Positions 23,441-36,207 of a stretch of 64,000 bases of DNA are shown here, one piece after another. The number at the start of each line of letters is the position of its first letter. Positions within the stretch are counted from its first letter, which is position 1. This DNA comes from Myrica gale. Its lineage: Eukaryota; Streptophyta; Magnoliopsida; Fagales; Myricaceae. A program made the position numbers and the translations under genes. Location: assembly GCA_963930655.1 (NCBI GenBank), contig OZ005604.1, positions 1,560,001 through 1,624,000 on the forward strand, in the 5' to 3' direction. The notes beneath the pieces were generated by a model. The model saw only the letters and a list, made by a program, of their open reading frames with translations. It made no database searches and was not told where the DNA came from.

Positions 23441-24178
23441 TGAATGATTGCCTCTTGTTTATCTTTCTTTTGGTTTCCTTCCAAACAAGATTGTAGTAAG
23501 CGAAGGTCTGAGGGACCGTAAGAGATAGGAATACCGAGGGATGTACAGAATATTATTGTAAATGGATTTGTTATAGGCCTTTTCTCAATATTCAGTCGGC
23601 AATCGTCCAAGTTGTGAAGAGTTTTTTCCGGCACTAGCTAAGGTACACATATTATGTGCAAAAACAAATTGTGTAGAGTCGTGCAAAGAGACATTCGTGA
23701 TTTAAAAAAAATAAGTTCAGAGTCTCAAAACTGTGACATTTAACCAGCCAAGTCAAGATTGACCACAACTGAAGTTGATCAGCACTTTCAACCGTGGTGG
23801 ACCTAGACGGGCGAACAGGACCCCGGTTGGTTCCAGAAACTCGAGATTTTTTTAAGTGTTTTGCCATCCATGAGCCCAGACCCGCCCCTTGGCCCCCAGC
23901 CAGTCTTTTTTTGTTTTAAAAAAAGATACTTGAACTCCTAAGGAACGAACCAACCGACGTCGACTTTCATGTAATTTCTATAGCTGGCATGACGGGGGTT
24001 GGGGAAAATGACACTTGCTCGGCTTGTGTTCAATGATGATTCAGTTGAACACTTCAATCTAAAAGCCTGGGTCTAATGACTTCGATGTTTTTTTTTTTTT
24101 GGTAATCAAGTGATTTCTAGCATAAATATGAACAAAATAACACGGGGAGTACCCCAAACACAGGTATCAGACATTTAC

Positions 24179-24300
24179 ATGTAGTTTTCGTTATTATAAT
24201 TCTAAGACACTTTTTGCATTTTGAAGAAAAAAAAAATGGTCATTTTGCCTTTAAAATTCGACACCCATAAATATTAATCCTGGTTTCGCCACCGGAAGGC
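24179..24300. repeat. Interspersed repeat ending in a CGCCAC motif, copy 1
   Basis: The run of TCTAAGACACTTTTTGCATT, an A-tract, GGTCATTTTGCC and TCCTGGTTTCGCCAC matches the copy at 27655-27785 in order and spacing. A third, weaker copy is at 60552-60690. Element class unknown. Confidence 0.6.
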
Positions 24301-25088
24301 CTCTCTCTCTCAACATCACGAGACAACATATTTGAGGAAAGAAACTGTGAAGACAATTTGGCATCTATGTGAAAAGCTAAAAGAGGCTGTTTTGTAAATA
24401 GTGTAAGTTCTAAAAAGGAAAAAAAAAAAGCTGGACGTATGGTCTTCATTAAGGGCAATTTGGTCTTTATCCCTATTTCTAGAAGATGAGAGTTTAGATT
24501 CGACCATCGTGTTCCCCATTCGACTTTGTTGAAGTTAAAGATTCAGAGGTTTTGAATTGGAGTGCCTGAAGGTTTCAGTCGTGGCCCTTGATTGCACAAG
24601 GTTTGTGCATAGAGATCAAGTGTCGTTCGAGATTGTGGTTTCCTTGTTGGGCTTAGAGGTTCTATGTCCAGTTGAGATTTGATTTACGGTAAATCGGGTT
24701 TGATTCAAAGTGTTGTTGATAGGCTAGGTTAGTCGATTCAATAGATCACCTTGTAACTAATTGGAAACTAGTGGATTCGAACGGCCTACGGGCCCAGAGA
24801 GTTTTTCTCCTTAAGAACGTTCTTTAGGGAGTTTCTCTTCGTAACCATTTTCGGTGTTACGTTTCTTTTATAGCTCTTGATTTGATTAGTTATTCTTTTA
24901 CTAACCAAGTTTGTTGTTTGTGTTGTGAGTGTTCATTCTTGAGACTTGTCAACATCACTCACTGATTTGGTTGGTGAGTGCCTTAGTGAGATTCTGGTTT
25001 TTGGTAAGATTGTTCAATAATTGTAATTCAATTGATTGAGTTAATCTGAATATTCAGTTTCTGCCAGTTGTAGTTTCTTCGGAGCCTC

Positions 25089-25208
25089 TTGCAGTTTCTT
25101 CAGATTCATTTGTTTTACAGATTCGTGTTTAATTGTTTTTATGTTCATTTGCAGTTTCTTCAGATTCCTCTGTTTTACATATTCGTGTTTAATTGTTTTT
25201 ATGTTCAT
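25089..25208. repeat. 60-bp tandem pair
   Basis: A unit containing GCAGTTTCTTCAGATTC and TTCGTGTTTAATTGTTTTTA is present twice with period 60. Confidence 0.9.
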
Positions 25209-25711
25209 ATATTCATATCTGATTGTTAATTAGGTCTTTGAATATTGTTAACAATGTGGTTGAGTTCATATTATTGAAAATAAGTTTTAAGTTTTTTTAA
25301 AAGAGTTATTTGATATTTTTTAAATATATCTATTCATCTTCTCTAGGTATTTTCCGCATATTTTGATCTAAATTAGTTTTTGTTCAAAAACAAACAAATT
25401 AATGGAGAATTTGGACTGGTGATAGTCAATGCAGATTGGATTGATCATTTGGGATCATGATTAGTGAAAAGTGGACAATGATCAGTTGTCAAAAATTAGA
25501 CAAGTGTCGCGAAACAAGAAAATGTGTCATTTTCAATTATTTCCTGGAACTTGTTGTAAAGAGGGAGTCATATTGAATTAGGTGGGGGAGCTAAAAGCCT
25601 AGAAACATAAAAGTCCACCTATGTGTATAAAGGTCCATCTATATATCTAAGGTACAAAGGGCTCTAAAAGATAAGTCTATCTGTGTATAAAAAGTCCATC
25701 TATATCTAAGT

Positions 25712-27289
25712 TAGGGCTGCACAATGCCACCGTAAAAATTCGGTGGCACCGGCACCGGGTTCTCGGTACCCGACCTAACCAGTGCCCGTGTAGGTTTCAT
25801 TTTTTTAAAAAAAATCGGGGTTTTTCCCGGCTCCCGATTTACCCGACACCAGGTTCTCGGGTACCGGGAAACCGTGATTTTTTTTATAGTTTTTTTTAGT
25901 TTAGTTTCTACTTAATTGTTTAGTTTCACCTGAAGACGTAGTATTATATAAGCATGACATTGATGTAAGTTGCATTTGAAATTGTGCACTCTGTCTAACT
26001 CCTTCTCATTCATTTTTTTTTCTCAGGTTTATGCAGCTCCACCAGGGTTTTCTTGTCCTGGTGTTCCCACTCTACCGGTTGTTTGCATCTTCTTCAATTC
26101 ATATAACTTTCCATAAGACCTATCGATCAAATCTAAGAAAAGTCAAAATCAAACTTCACAAAGTAATACTGTAGAAGAAAGCTAAGAAAACTTGAGATAG
26201 GTAATTAACAACCTTTCTAGGTCATCGATGCAGTGGTATATATATGTATGCTTCAATTAAACATTGATGGATATTTCCTATAATGTATAGGGTCATTTCC
26301 CATCAATATTCCTTTCAAATTAAAGCTACAAATTTATTGATTTTGGAAATTAAGTACCATGTCCTCATTTCTAAAGTGATTTTGTTTTTTTTAATAAAAA
26401 AGTACCTTACTTCTGAAATTTATTCCAAAACCTTACTTGTAAAGTATAAAACTGAGGAAGTGATTCTGGTTTTCACATTGAACACTATAAGAGATCTTGC
26501 ATTTTAATCAATTGTATCAAAAAATTGGTATTTAATTCTCTTAGAGCAGCTTTTACACGAGGTTGCCGTTTTTTACAAGCTTGACCATCCTAATGTAACA
26601 AAGGTGTTAGTGCATTTTTGTATTGGCAAAATTTCGTGTCAAAAATTCAGACAGAGTCATCACGTTTGACTAGTGTTTGACAAGAGCTCGAGCACTCAGT
26701 TAAAATTTCAGACAGAAACATAAGCGTTCGACGAGAGTTTGACGAGCGCTCGAGCGACTTCCGACGAATTCAAAAATTGCTAAATTTTTGGATTTCCTTA
26801 TGAAATCAAGGGAAACCCTACTAGGTTTTGAACATGTTTAAAAATTGTTATTGATTTGTTAATTAGAGGGAAAACACATATTCTCCCCTCTAAGTGTTGT
26901 TAGGGTCTAAACTGGATTTTTCAAAAGATAATAGTTTATACTTACAGTTACGTCTCTATTACTTTGGACTTTAAATTCTCATCTTATCTTTTAAGATGAT
27001 CTTTAATTTTATTGATTTTGGAATTTAGATTTCATTAGTTTAGATTTTATTGATATGTGATTAATGGACCGAAAGAAAAAAGAAAAAAAAATACATTGGG
27101 CCAATTGTGTAAAATGCTAAAAAAATGACTCAATATGAATGTAGGATAACCGGAAACCGCCACCGCTAAGGGCCGGTTTTTGCCCTTAATGGTTTAGGTG
27201 TAGATGACAATTATTTAAAAATCGGTCTACCCGGTATAGGTGCCGATTTTGGCCAAAACCGGCACCTACACCGGGGTTGTGCAGCCCTA
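25712..27289. mobile_element. Non-autonomous hAT element, 1.58 kb
   Basis: Inverted termini TAGGGCTGCACAA on both sides are flanked by a perfect 8-bp duplication ATCTAAGT (25704-25711 and 27290-27297). The subterminal zones are packed with CCGG, GGTACC and GCACCGG motifs in both orientations. The interior is AT-rich with no transposase frame. The sequence at 1398-1535 seems to be a relic of the same family. Confidence 0.93.
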
Positions 27290-27654
27290 ATCTAAGTTAA
27301 GGGTCTAAAAGAATACAAGTCCATCTGTGTATGATGCTCTGAGACTGCTCTAAAATGTCTTTTACAGGTGGCGTTTATATACTGAAATATCTCCACCCTA
27401 TGAAACACAACTTGGCAAGATTATTGAGTCGAGAGAAATTGCGAATTTTAGTTGTCATTGATATATAGCAACTAATTTTTTCATACATAAATAAGGAGAT
27501 AAACCAATAATAGCATGGTAGTATACATCTAGAGGAAAATTTTTGGAACTATTGAGAACGAAGTCATTTTGCAACGTTTTTAGAATATGCAAACTCGTAG
27601 GATCTAATTACCACCTCTCAGTCTTAGCAAATAATACGACACATGTATTTCACT

Positions 27655-27785
27655 ATTTTAATGTTTTTAATCCTTAATTTCGATATTTTAACTCTAAGAT
27701 ACTTTTTGTATTACCTAGAAAAAAAAATTGTCATTTCCCCTTAGAAATCCGCTCCCCTTCAAATTGGGTCCTGGTTCTGCCACTT
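27655..27785. repeat. Interspersed repeat, copy 2, abutting the SLU7 exon
   Basis: Homologous to 24179-24300: TCTAAGATACTTTTTGTATT, an A-tract, TTGTCATTTCCCC and TCCTGGTTCTGCCACT. Its end lies at the GTAAG donor of the SLU7 fragment, so it starts inside the former intron. Confidence 0.6.
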
Positions 27786-27787
27786 AC

Positions 27788-28006
27788 CTTCGGGAGCTTC
27801 CTTACAAACAATATTAGCCTTCATTGGATCTGTCGCAGCTTCAGCAGCCTCTATTCCAGCAGTACCAATGCAATAGCTGTTTCGGATCGTCTGCTTGCAG
27901 CACTTGTAGCCCCACTGATGATCCTTCCACCATGAACCCCGAACGCTCGTATGGTTGTTAATGTAAACATCTTATTCATACTTGCTTCTTCGAAGGGCCT
28001 TTTCCA
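27788..28006 (-). pseudogene. SLU7: SLU7 splicing-factor exon fragment
   Basis: SLU7 is a spliceosomal protein acting in 3' splice-site choice in the second step. Read on the minus strand, the exon contains [40 protein letters not shown] and MKANI, a highly conserved C-terminal region of plant SLU7. It ends in GAAG with a GTAAG donor at 27787-27783. A TAA at 27974-27972 replaces the second Glu of the KYEED motif, so the frame is broken. No other SLU7 exon was found nearby. It is therefore a single-exon genomic fragment with its donor and some intron, not a processed retrocopy. Confidence 0.85.
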
Positions 28007-29869
28007 GTAAAAAGAATGAGGCAGACCATATAAGCATGCAAGGAAACACAAACATCGAAGTTCGAACATTGACTTTCTTCTACAATGTTTATCGTTGAGT
28101 GTTTCAAAGACTTAACGGACAATACCGTCTACAATGTCTATCAGGTGTAATGTGTTTGTTTGTCCACTTATGCTCCCACTCTTCCGGGTCTTTCCATGCA
28201 TGACTTTGAATCATGTGTCATGGCTCTACAGCTGTTAAGAAGCAATTACAATTATTATACTGCAGACGAGATTAAAGGACAGAAATAATACCGTGGACTT
28301 CTTTTTGATGGTAAAGCAGGGAAGGTTGTACTCAACCATATGCCCCAAGTTTACCATCAATGGCCCTCTAGCAGGTGAATTGCTAATCTAAGTTTTTTCC
28401 TCTGTTTTTTGTTCTTCTTTGAACCCGGTGATCACTGAACTTATTGAGTTTGCGATGAATGATAATAATAATGTGGTGGTGGTGGTGGTGGTGGTGGTGG
28501 TGACTGCGCAGGCAGAGACAGAGTAAGAGGGAGAGAGAGAACAAAAAAACAGAGGAGATTATATGCGTCAAAGGCTCAGTCGAGAATGAGAATGGATATC
28601 AAAAGGTCAGCAATGAGTGACAAATGGAATGGCCCAAGTACACTGCAGGCCAGGCCTTTTCAGCTTGTAACTGGATTAAGCCGGGTTGATTTGGAGCCCA
28701 ACTGGTTCAACTGGAGCAGTAATCTGTTTCTGCCGAATTCTGTCACGGAGACTTCTTAGTCTTCGAGTTGAAATAGACCAAGGGAAGGGCTTCAAGCCAC
28801 CAAAGGAAAAGAGAGCAGCATATTCTTGGGATACTTTACTATAAGGTGAAAGGGGGCAGAATCGTTCAAGTATCCGAGGTTGAACAGTCAGTTTTGGATA
28901 CTCCAGCCAGTAAATATTGGCCTCCTACTTTTCAACTAGCAGCCGCCCAACTTCTTCATCATCTGCCACGAAAAGAACAATATCCATAATTCATTGCTTA
29001 AAGTCTATAAGATGAGAATTCCCAGCCAAACCAGAGACTCTTACTACCTCTCTCTTTCTACAACTTAATTACAATGCTCCAGTTTGGTGTGATTGGGGTC
29101 TATTTACTGAACACCCTCCTTTTGCTATTCATTTTCACTTTCCTTTTGGGTCCCAAAAAGTTTGCAGTTTACCTGTTCAATGGAGGGAGGATATTCATTT
29201 GATTGTTCTTTTAATCATTTAATTAAGAATCGACCATGTCACCATATGAAGTCTTTTATGGAGCTCCGTTTTTTGGGTTTGCCCCCGATGAATTTAGAGA
29301 GAGCTTCGCACAAACGGGCTTACTTACCCAAAAGACCACCATGTGGGAACTGGGAAGTGTTGTCATTTTGTCTAGTGAAAACATGCCCAAGCGAAGCAAC
29401 TTGCCGTGACCATCCCTGTTTATCTTTTTCCTTTGGAGTAAAATATTCCAAAACTCTATGGTCCATAATCTCTGATAGATTAATTGTCATTGCCAAAGAA
29501 ATTCTGAATTCGCAGGCACAATTACTTCCACATGCACCGTGTAGTAAAATTTCCCATCACTATCATTTTCCCTTTCTGCCTTAAAGCAAAAACGTGACAT
29601 AGAATTAAATAACCATGAGTTTCTTTTCCTTAAGATATGCTAGCTTGATTGATCTTTTTCCCTAGGAAATCTATCGTGCTCATCTTCTGACCCTCGGGCA
29701 CCGATGAAAGTTAATTAATATATAAACTCCAAGTCTGATATGGAGTCCACTACTTCTTACTAGATATATATGCCCTAGCTAAGAGGATCCCGTGAATATG
29801 ATTAGATTTATTCAATGGTTGTGATCTTTGGCTTTAATCTATAAATAAAAGAAAAGGAAATGAAGGAGA
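28007..29869. other. Intergenic, no confident gene
   Basis: A (GGT)n microsatellite lies at 28474-28502. Frames around 28740-28980 and 29162-29584 resemble nothing I can name and lack gene-like context. Confidence 0.4.
28474..28502. repeat. (GGT)n microsatellite
   Basis: About nine to ten GGT units in a row; on the minus strand it reads as a poly-His run with no gene context. Confidence 0.95.
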
Positions 29870-29874
29870 TATTA

Positions 29875-31030
29875 TGTAATACCCGTCCCGAAAAAGGTAT
29901 TAAGTGAGTAATTTGAATTTTAAACGCAAAGATAGGGCTTAATCTATGCTTGATTTTTGGATAGATGTTGAATCGTATTTTTGAATTTAAAGATGTTGAG
30001 ATTTGAATTTTAAAAGTGATGGATAGAGGTATGTTTGAATTTTAAAAATGATGAATAGAGGTATGTTTGAATTTTAAAAGTTGAAGAGATTAAGGTTAAT
30101 AAATGTTCCTAGAGAATGTTTATTAGAAACCGAAATTTGGATTGAGGTGATGCTACTAAGTTTCGAGAGATTGTTCGGTAATTATTAAAGAAATTTTGAG
30201 GATTGGTTAAGCGTTCGAGGTAAGTGGTTATTCAATGAGATTTTTAAACGCACACCATATTTTTATATGGTTTTTATGTATTATTTGGGGAACTGAACAA
30301 ATTTTGGGTAAAATTAGATTGTCGAGAATTCGTGAAATTAAATCGAAATATTTATAACTTGTTTTTATGAGCATTCTGTGAAAATTGTTTTTGCTATGGT
30401 GATATATCTTTGTGGTCTGTGTGACCAATTTTGACACCCCTCGTGTTATTTGGAGGTCTTGGTGGCCTGAAGGTCTGTGTGGCTTGGATGTCTGTATGAC
30501 CATTGATGATTTTCCTATATTGTGATGTTTTGGATATTTTTGTTACAAACTTGTATTTTTAGATTTCGTATGGCTCACAATGTTTTATTTTGAATTTCGA
30601 TTATTGTGATAAAATTGTCTTTTCCCTAACCCTCATTGACTTACTACTTAGTGAGCTAGTTGTAGCTCACCATTTATTCTCATATTTTTCAGAGTTGATA
30701 GAATTAGAGGAGTTCGAGGAGCTTCAGATAGTTTTTGTATTTTGTAGGCGTGTTTTGCAAAAGTACTTTTGAAGATTAATGTTGGAGAAGTAGTTATTGC
30801 CAATTATATTGGAAGATCTTCATCGATGTTGAAAAATATCCAATATGCTAATGTAAATTTTAGGGCTCAGATTGATATTTTAGTATTTTTTTACGGTGTA
30901 TGAATATTTTGCTGAGGTTGTACAAATTAGTTTTGAAATATTGGGGTTTAGATAAATGATTATTCATGGTGAAAAAACCTTATTTTATACGTAAACCTTT
31001 TCGTTTGAAGTTTGGGCCCGGAAGGTTACA
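29875..31030. mobile_element. Solo LTR, 1.16 kb
   Basis: The segment starts TGTAATACCCGTCCC and ends GGCCCGGAAGGTTACA, giving TG...CA termini inside the short inverted repeat TGTAA/TTACA. A perfect 5-bp duplication TATTA flanks it (29870-29874, 31031-31035). No second copy, primer-binding site or pol sequence is next to it. A single LTR with intact target duplication is the product expected from LTR-LTR recombination. The TGTAATACCCG start is common in plant Gypsy LTRs (inference). Short tandem copies of a TTTGAATTTTAAAA unit occur at 29990-30085. Confidence 0.85.
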
Positions 31031-31035
31031 TATTA

Positions 31036-31907
31036 GAGGGTTTCTTTTGGTTATAATCCAATGGTGGCAGGTAAAGGTGACCCAAAATAATGTGTTGTTA
31101 GTGTTGGCTGATCAATAGGCAGATATTTTTATTTTTATTTTTTCACAAAGGAGTACTATACGTCTGAATATTATTTAAAATCTTGGCTTATACGTCCAAG
31201 CACGGATGCAACTAGAACACGCAGTAAATTAAAGGAGGACTTTGGAATTTTAAAAGTTACACTCTTATTAATGCACCTCAAGGCATGCAGACAATACTCG
31301 TGAATATTTCGAAAACTTTAGTTAGCAAGTACGTGTCAGATTATCAGAACCCTAATAAGAACAAAATGTTTTTTAGTAAACCAAAGGGATAAAAAAACGA
31401 AGCTTTTTAGAGCAATTATAGTTCTCAGGTATCTACTTGGCCGTTCTAATTGATATTGTCTAGTGGATATGCTTTCATAATTATTGGTTTAAGGTTGCGA
31501 GTGTACCTAATTTTCTGAAAATTAACCAATAAGAGTGATCTTCGTACTAACGCATGCGCATGAATAAGATGGTTTACTCGGTTTTTTGCTTATAATATGC
31601 GAGTGCTCTTCATAATGCATGCAGAGAACAATAGTCAAAATGTCATTAGAACCACTCATGATGAAGAACATTTTGGATTTCTGTTAATATTTCGGTATGT
31701 ATTGCTCTCCCATGACAACCAAACTCTTTATATAATTCTTTGGTGGGCCACAATAGACCATTCCGACAACATTTTGGACGGGATTTTCCGCGTTGAACAT
31801 ATGTGGATCGGCCTTGTTTCGAAGGGTCAACAAATTGGACAGCCATCTCCATATTAGATACCAAAGTGAGAAGACAATTAAAAATGAATTACAACCGAAG
31901 ACTTTGA
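31036..31907. other. 3' flank of the MYB gene, no gene seen
   Basis: AT-rich sequence with only short frames, and no repeat structure recognised. Confidence 0.4.
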
Positions 31908-33482
31908 TCAAATATCAGGTAATTCTGGTAAGTCTCCAGCCCGTGTGAAAAGGTTGAACCAGAAATCCATGTTATCATGCATGTTTGAACTATATTCGTG
32001 GAGAGGTTCCATAGTCATTAATGGAGAAAGTAGCGGATTAGATAATGGGATTTGAACTTGCTGATCATGACCACCTACTGCTGACAAATCACTCGCCACT
32101 TCTGAACTTTCCCACAGTACTTCTGACCAAAACTTCTCATCCATTTCCGGGAAATTTCCCGGTGAATTGGCCTTCGGATATGTGTTATTGTCGCTGCTGT
32201 CACCTATCGTCACCGTGGACAGGTCACTCGAACACTCTTGCGGGGAGAGTACTTGTCCATATTCTGGGATCTCGGTCTCGGAATTTGCGTAACTCACGGG
32301 TTCGACTTGATGGCTTTTTGCAGCCTCGTGATAATATTTGGATGTATTGGTGGAGCTTCTTTTGGCTGCTGCTGGGGTGTCTTGGCTATGTTTGATCAAA
32401 CTCTTTTTCAAGTGGGTGTGCCACACATTTTTTATCTCATTGTCTGTGCGTCCCGGTAATCTCGCTGCGATTGCCGACCATCTGAAAAAGTAGAATCACG
32501 ATCAGGATTTGGACTCCATTAACAATGCGATATAATCTTGTCTTGCAGAGTCTAAAAGGCTGCTATATGTTCTGATACGATATTATTGGCAGTGTATATA
32601 TTTCACGTGGAACCCCAAAAAAACATGTTTCCTTTTCCTGATTAGCATGTGAAACGTTACTTAAAGGAATCTTTTTCCAGTCCCACATGTTTCGTGAACC
32701 TATTAACTGATTAGACAAAGGACAGCACCCCACTAAACAACAGTGGTTCAAAGCTTGAAACTATTGAAGCAGGTTGAAATGCAAATGAGTAAAGTTTACA
32801 CAGTACGCCATTGCTTAGATTCATCGTTTAATCAAGCTTAGATGCTATAACTTTGAGATTTAAAACTTCCTTTTCTCAGTATATTCAACCAGCTTTCCCT
32901 TGGAGACTTCATTCTAATCAACACAAAGACAAGAAGGAAAAAAAAAAATTGTACCAACCTATTGCCTAACATTTCATGCAACTGTATGATGGTCTCCTCT
33001 TCTTCTCTGCTAAAGTTCCCTCTTTTGATGTCTGGCCTCAAGTAATTTGTCCACCGGAGCCTGCAACTCTTTCCACATCTTAGTAAACCTGAAAAAGGCA
33101 AGCGAAAGAATCATAAGTACTAAATCAAGATGCTTCAAGAAAACAACGACACACTGATATCCTTTCAAATGAGTTCGTAATCTGGGAATAATTTATCTAC
33201 TTTAGTTAATTTCCAGCATACGTGCAGCCATAATTGTAAGTCTCTCCTCATTAATTGGAAGAAGCCCATGAATATATATCCTATCAAGCTCTCAACGATC
33301 TTATATATGTTAAGAGAATGTCATATTAATGAACTTTGCCATCAATTACCAGCTTGTTTTGGAAGTGCTCGCCAGTTGCCGTGGCCGTATTGTTGTATGT
33401 AATTGATCAGTATCTGATCTTCTTCAGGGGTCCAAGGGCCTTTCTTCAGCCCCATCTTCTCACAGCATGGAGCTCTCACCAT
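31908..33482 (-). CDS. R2R3-MYB transcription factor, MYB13/14/15 type
   Basis: Three exons: 33482-33350 (133 bp), 33088-32959 (130 bp) and 32481-31908, giving 278 residues. The 133- and 130-bp first exons are the standard plant R2R3-MYB layout. The R2 repeat carries the spaced tryptophans ([24 protein letters not shown]), and R3 starts with FSREEEETI, followed by [20 protein letters not shown]. The start [17 protein letters not shown] and the C-terminal motifs [10 protein letters not shown] and [18 protein letters not shown] match subgroup 2 (MYB13/14/15), which act in stress and phenylpropanoid or stilbene control in several plants. It is a nuclear DNA-binding protein. No lesions. A TATATAT stretch at 33589-33596 could be the TATA box. 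Confidence 0.95.
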
Positions 33483-33708
33483 TTTTTATTTCTGAAAGTG
33501 GGACACCTTTGTGATTTCTGGCTATTGCTCCTCTCTATCTCTCTCGGGTTCTCAGAGCTTAGCATCATATCGAGGCCATGAAGTACAGATATATATGGAG
33601 TAATGAACCGGCGGACCCAGCATGCACTTAAGTGTGCTGGTACGAAATAGTCCAAAGTGTACCACCCGATTTTCAAAAGGCATATTCCGCCCGCAATTTC
33701 TAGGAAAT

Positions 33709-33727
33709 CTCTCTCTCTCTCTCTCTC
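33709..33727. repeat. (CT)n microsatellite
   Basis: An uninterrupted CT run about 230 bp upstream of the MYB start codon, probably in the promoter or 5' flank. Confidence 0.95.
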
Positions 33728-34537
33728 CATAGTCCATTTGGCCTGGGTGAATATCAGTATTGGATTGATTTTTCCAAGGCGTTGATTAGTTAGATGGTCA
33801 AAGAAACGTGCGGAATAGAATGATATATATATAAAGTGCACGAGTATGCGTACAAGTTCATGAACTTCCCATGAAAGTTGAGTTCAAGTGGTCTTACTAG
33901 CTACTTAAATTAATAACATTAAATATATATACCTTTGGATCTTGGTGGCTCATGACTCTCTCGCCCATGCGTTATTGCTCTATTCTTTATATTTTCATGG
34001 CCAAAGCTAAAGCGTCAATTTCCTTACCAAACTCTCGTGGCTACTGCGTACAAATTACGTTCTAATCTTACTTTAAGTAGCATGAACGAGTATCTAAATA
34101 TGTACTTAGAATTGGTAAAGGATTAGTATACGATCGATGTGCAGGATTACTAGTTTTCGCCTCGTTAATCAATGATAAATAGATTTGGATGTTCCACTGA
34201 CTACTCTTGGGGACTCGTCGATATTGTGAAAGAACATGAAAAGCTGCTTTCTCACTCGGGAAAAGGGGGGGGGGGGGGGACCTGCAGGGAGCTGATCGAG
34301 ATCTGTGGATCAGAGATAAAACTAGCATCATGTATGCTTTCTTCGCTCTTTTTTTTTTTTTTTCCTTTCAAACATGTCCTACCATGAGCGAAACGTTATG
34401 AATATCTGATTTTCCTTGTAAATACCCATATCCTTAACATTTATATTTTTTGCTCAGAATATAAACGTTCTCAATTTTTTAATATTATATTTCGTATATC
34501 GTGCTACAAAACAAGGGAAGCAAAGCAGAGAGCGCAA
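33728..34537. other. MYB upstream flank, no gene seen
   Basis: A long G run (about 34265-34279) and a T run (about 34351-34366) are the only structured features. Confidence 0.4.
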
Positions 34538-35007
34538 GTCGAGGGTAGGGGTGAATAACGGACTAGTCGGAAGCGGAATTTGACATTCCGACATCCGGTC
34601 CGCTAATTAGCGGATGGCCAAAAAATAGTCCGCTTCCGCTTCCGACTCTTAGCAGACTTAGCGGAAGCGGATAGCGGAATTCCGCTAAGTCCGCTAAAAT
34701 GTAATTCACAAAATAAAATCCTAAAACATGTAATTGACAAACAAATGTAAAAATAAATCTAAAAACATGCAATTCACAAAATCTCATATTAAATAAATCT
34801 TAAATCAAACTTGAAACTAACTTAAAATAACAAAATATTACAATACAAACTTAGAAGTATCTACTCAAGTAAAAAAATTAATAACATAATCAAACAGCAC
34901 CCTCCATAACATGCTAATGTTCTGCATACTTGCTATTTACTTATAAACATCGAGATAAAGACATCGATAGGAAGCATCACGTACATCCGCTTTACAAAAA
35001 ATAAAAA

Positions 35008-35233
35008 TTCAGATGCAAACAAAAGGATGGATGCTAATACACCCATAACTTAGTGAAAATTGCTGCTTCTAAGATGATTCACAGGTGCCATATGCCTCGA
35101 CTATGCCTCGACATAACCTATTCAGATGCAAACAAAAAGATGAATGCTAAGACACCCATAACTTGGTGAAAATTGCTGCTTCTAAGATGATTCACAGGTG
35201 CCATATGCCTCGACATAACCTTATTCAAAAGTG
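35008..35233. repeat. 113-bp tandem duplication in the hAT element
   Basis: A unit starting TTCAGATGCAAACAAAA and running to ATATGCCTCGAC is present at 35008 and 35121 with few changes. Confidence 0.9.
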
Positions 35234-36110
35234 TAGAAAATATATTTTGAAGATATTCAATGTGGAGAGAATGACGTCCTTTTTTTGTATACGAAAAAGG
35301 CAGAAACAAATCACAACCTTGCAGGCTAGTTCCATCAAATATCCCCGGCCACAGACTAACCTTGCTTGTTATCAAACCTAAGGAATTGATTGAAAAGTCA
35401 CGGTCCAAGTTGCTGCACGTGAGACAATGTCCAGCCCCAAAGATGGTAGATATTCTTTACTCAATCAATGTATCAAACACTTGAGGACCAATTTCATTTG
35501 TCTCTGGCATTACCAACCATCACAATTTTGAAAAATTGGCCCCTCTGATTAATGTTCAACAAAGAAGCCACTTTTTTTCATAACAACAAAAAAGCCATTG
35601 TAGATCAAGTTACCAGATGGGCCCGCAGACAATCAAGTAGGACAAGTATTTCTCACTCAGCAGCATACCCTTAACTAAACCTATCAATTTTCTTTATAAT
35701 TTCTTCCTCGATCTTTCTGGTCATTTTCATACTACTTTTCATGTGTTTTTCCAACTAGATCTGTCCTCAACCCTAGAAGAAGATAAACAACAATTTTTTC
35801 AGTCTAATCTTTCATGAGAAATGAATTTCAATATATAAGACAAAAGACTACCTATTTTTCAGTCTAATCTGTCATGTATTTCTCACTCAGCAACATACCC
35901 TTAACTAAAGATCCGGAAGTTAATGCACAAGTCAACCCAACTAAGCCTCAATGTGGTGATTTACTTAGTTTCAAGAGAAAGAGCTCTTACAGAGAGAGAG
36001 AGAAGCGGCCGTCGTTCGGAGGAAGAGAGAAGCGGCCGTTTTCGCAATTGGAGAAAGAGAGGGTTCGCGAATTGAAGGGAGGAGAGGGACTCAGGGAGAT
36101 AGGGTTTTTT

Positions 36111-36145
36111 ACCGTGGATCAAAACGACACGTTTTGATCCACGGT
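36111..36145. repeat. Perfect 16-bp hairpin
   Basis: ACCGTGGATCAAAACG, a 3-nt loop, then its exact reverse complement. It lies 25 bp from a second hairpin in the right part of the hAT element. Confidence 0.95.
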
Positions 36146-36168
36146 ATTTTTTTCTTTTTTTAACTATT

Positions 36169-36207
36169 AAACGACGTCGTTCTATTTAAAATAGAATGAC
36201 GTCGTTT
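36169..36207. repeat. 19-bp hairpin with one mismatch
   Basis: AAACGACGTCGTTCTATTT pairs with the segment ending at 36207, with one mismatch. Each arm includes GACGTC, a CRE/ACGT-core-like palindrome. Confidence 0.95.

Larger units (their letters stand above)
23441..25711. other. Intergenic, AT-rich, repeat relics
   Basis: No gene is recognised. It contains the GGCTCCGCCACT-type repeat copy at 24179-24300 and a tandem pair at 25089-25208. The sequence around 24480-25060 has an LTR-like flavour but no paired copy or termini, so it is not called. Confidence 0.4.

Noticed and set aside
24480..25060. Possible LTR remnant
   Set aside because: The sequence style suggests an LTR, but there is no paired copy, terminal TG/CA with duplication, or primer-binding site.
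29162..29584. 140-codon plus-strand frame
   Set aside because: No recognisable domain, no splice or promoter context, and a composition like translated non-coding DNA. A partial resemblance of another frame to a retroelement SP.E..YG motif is too short to trust.
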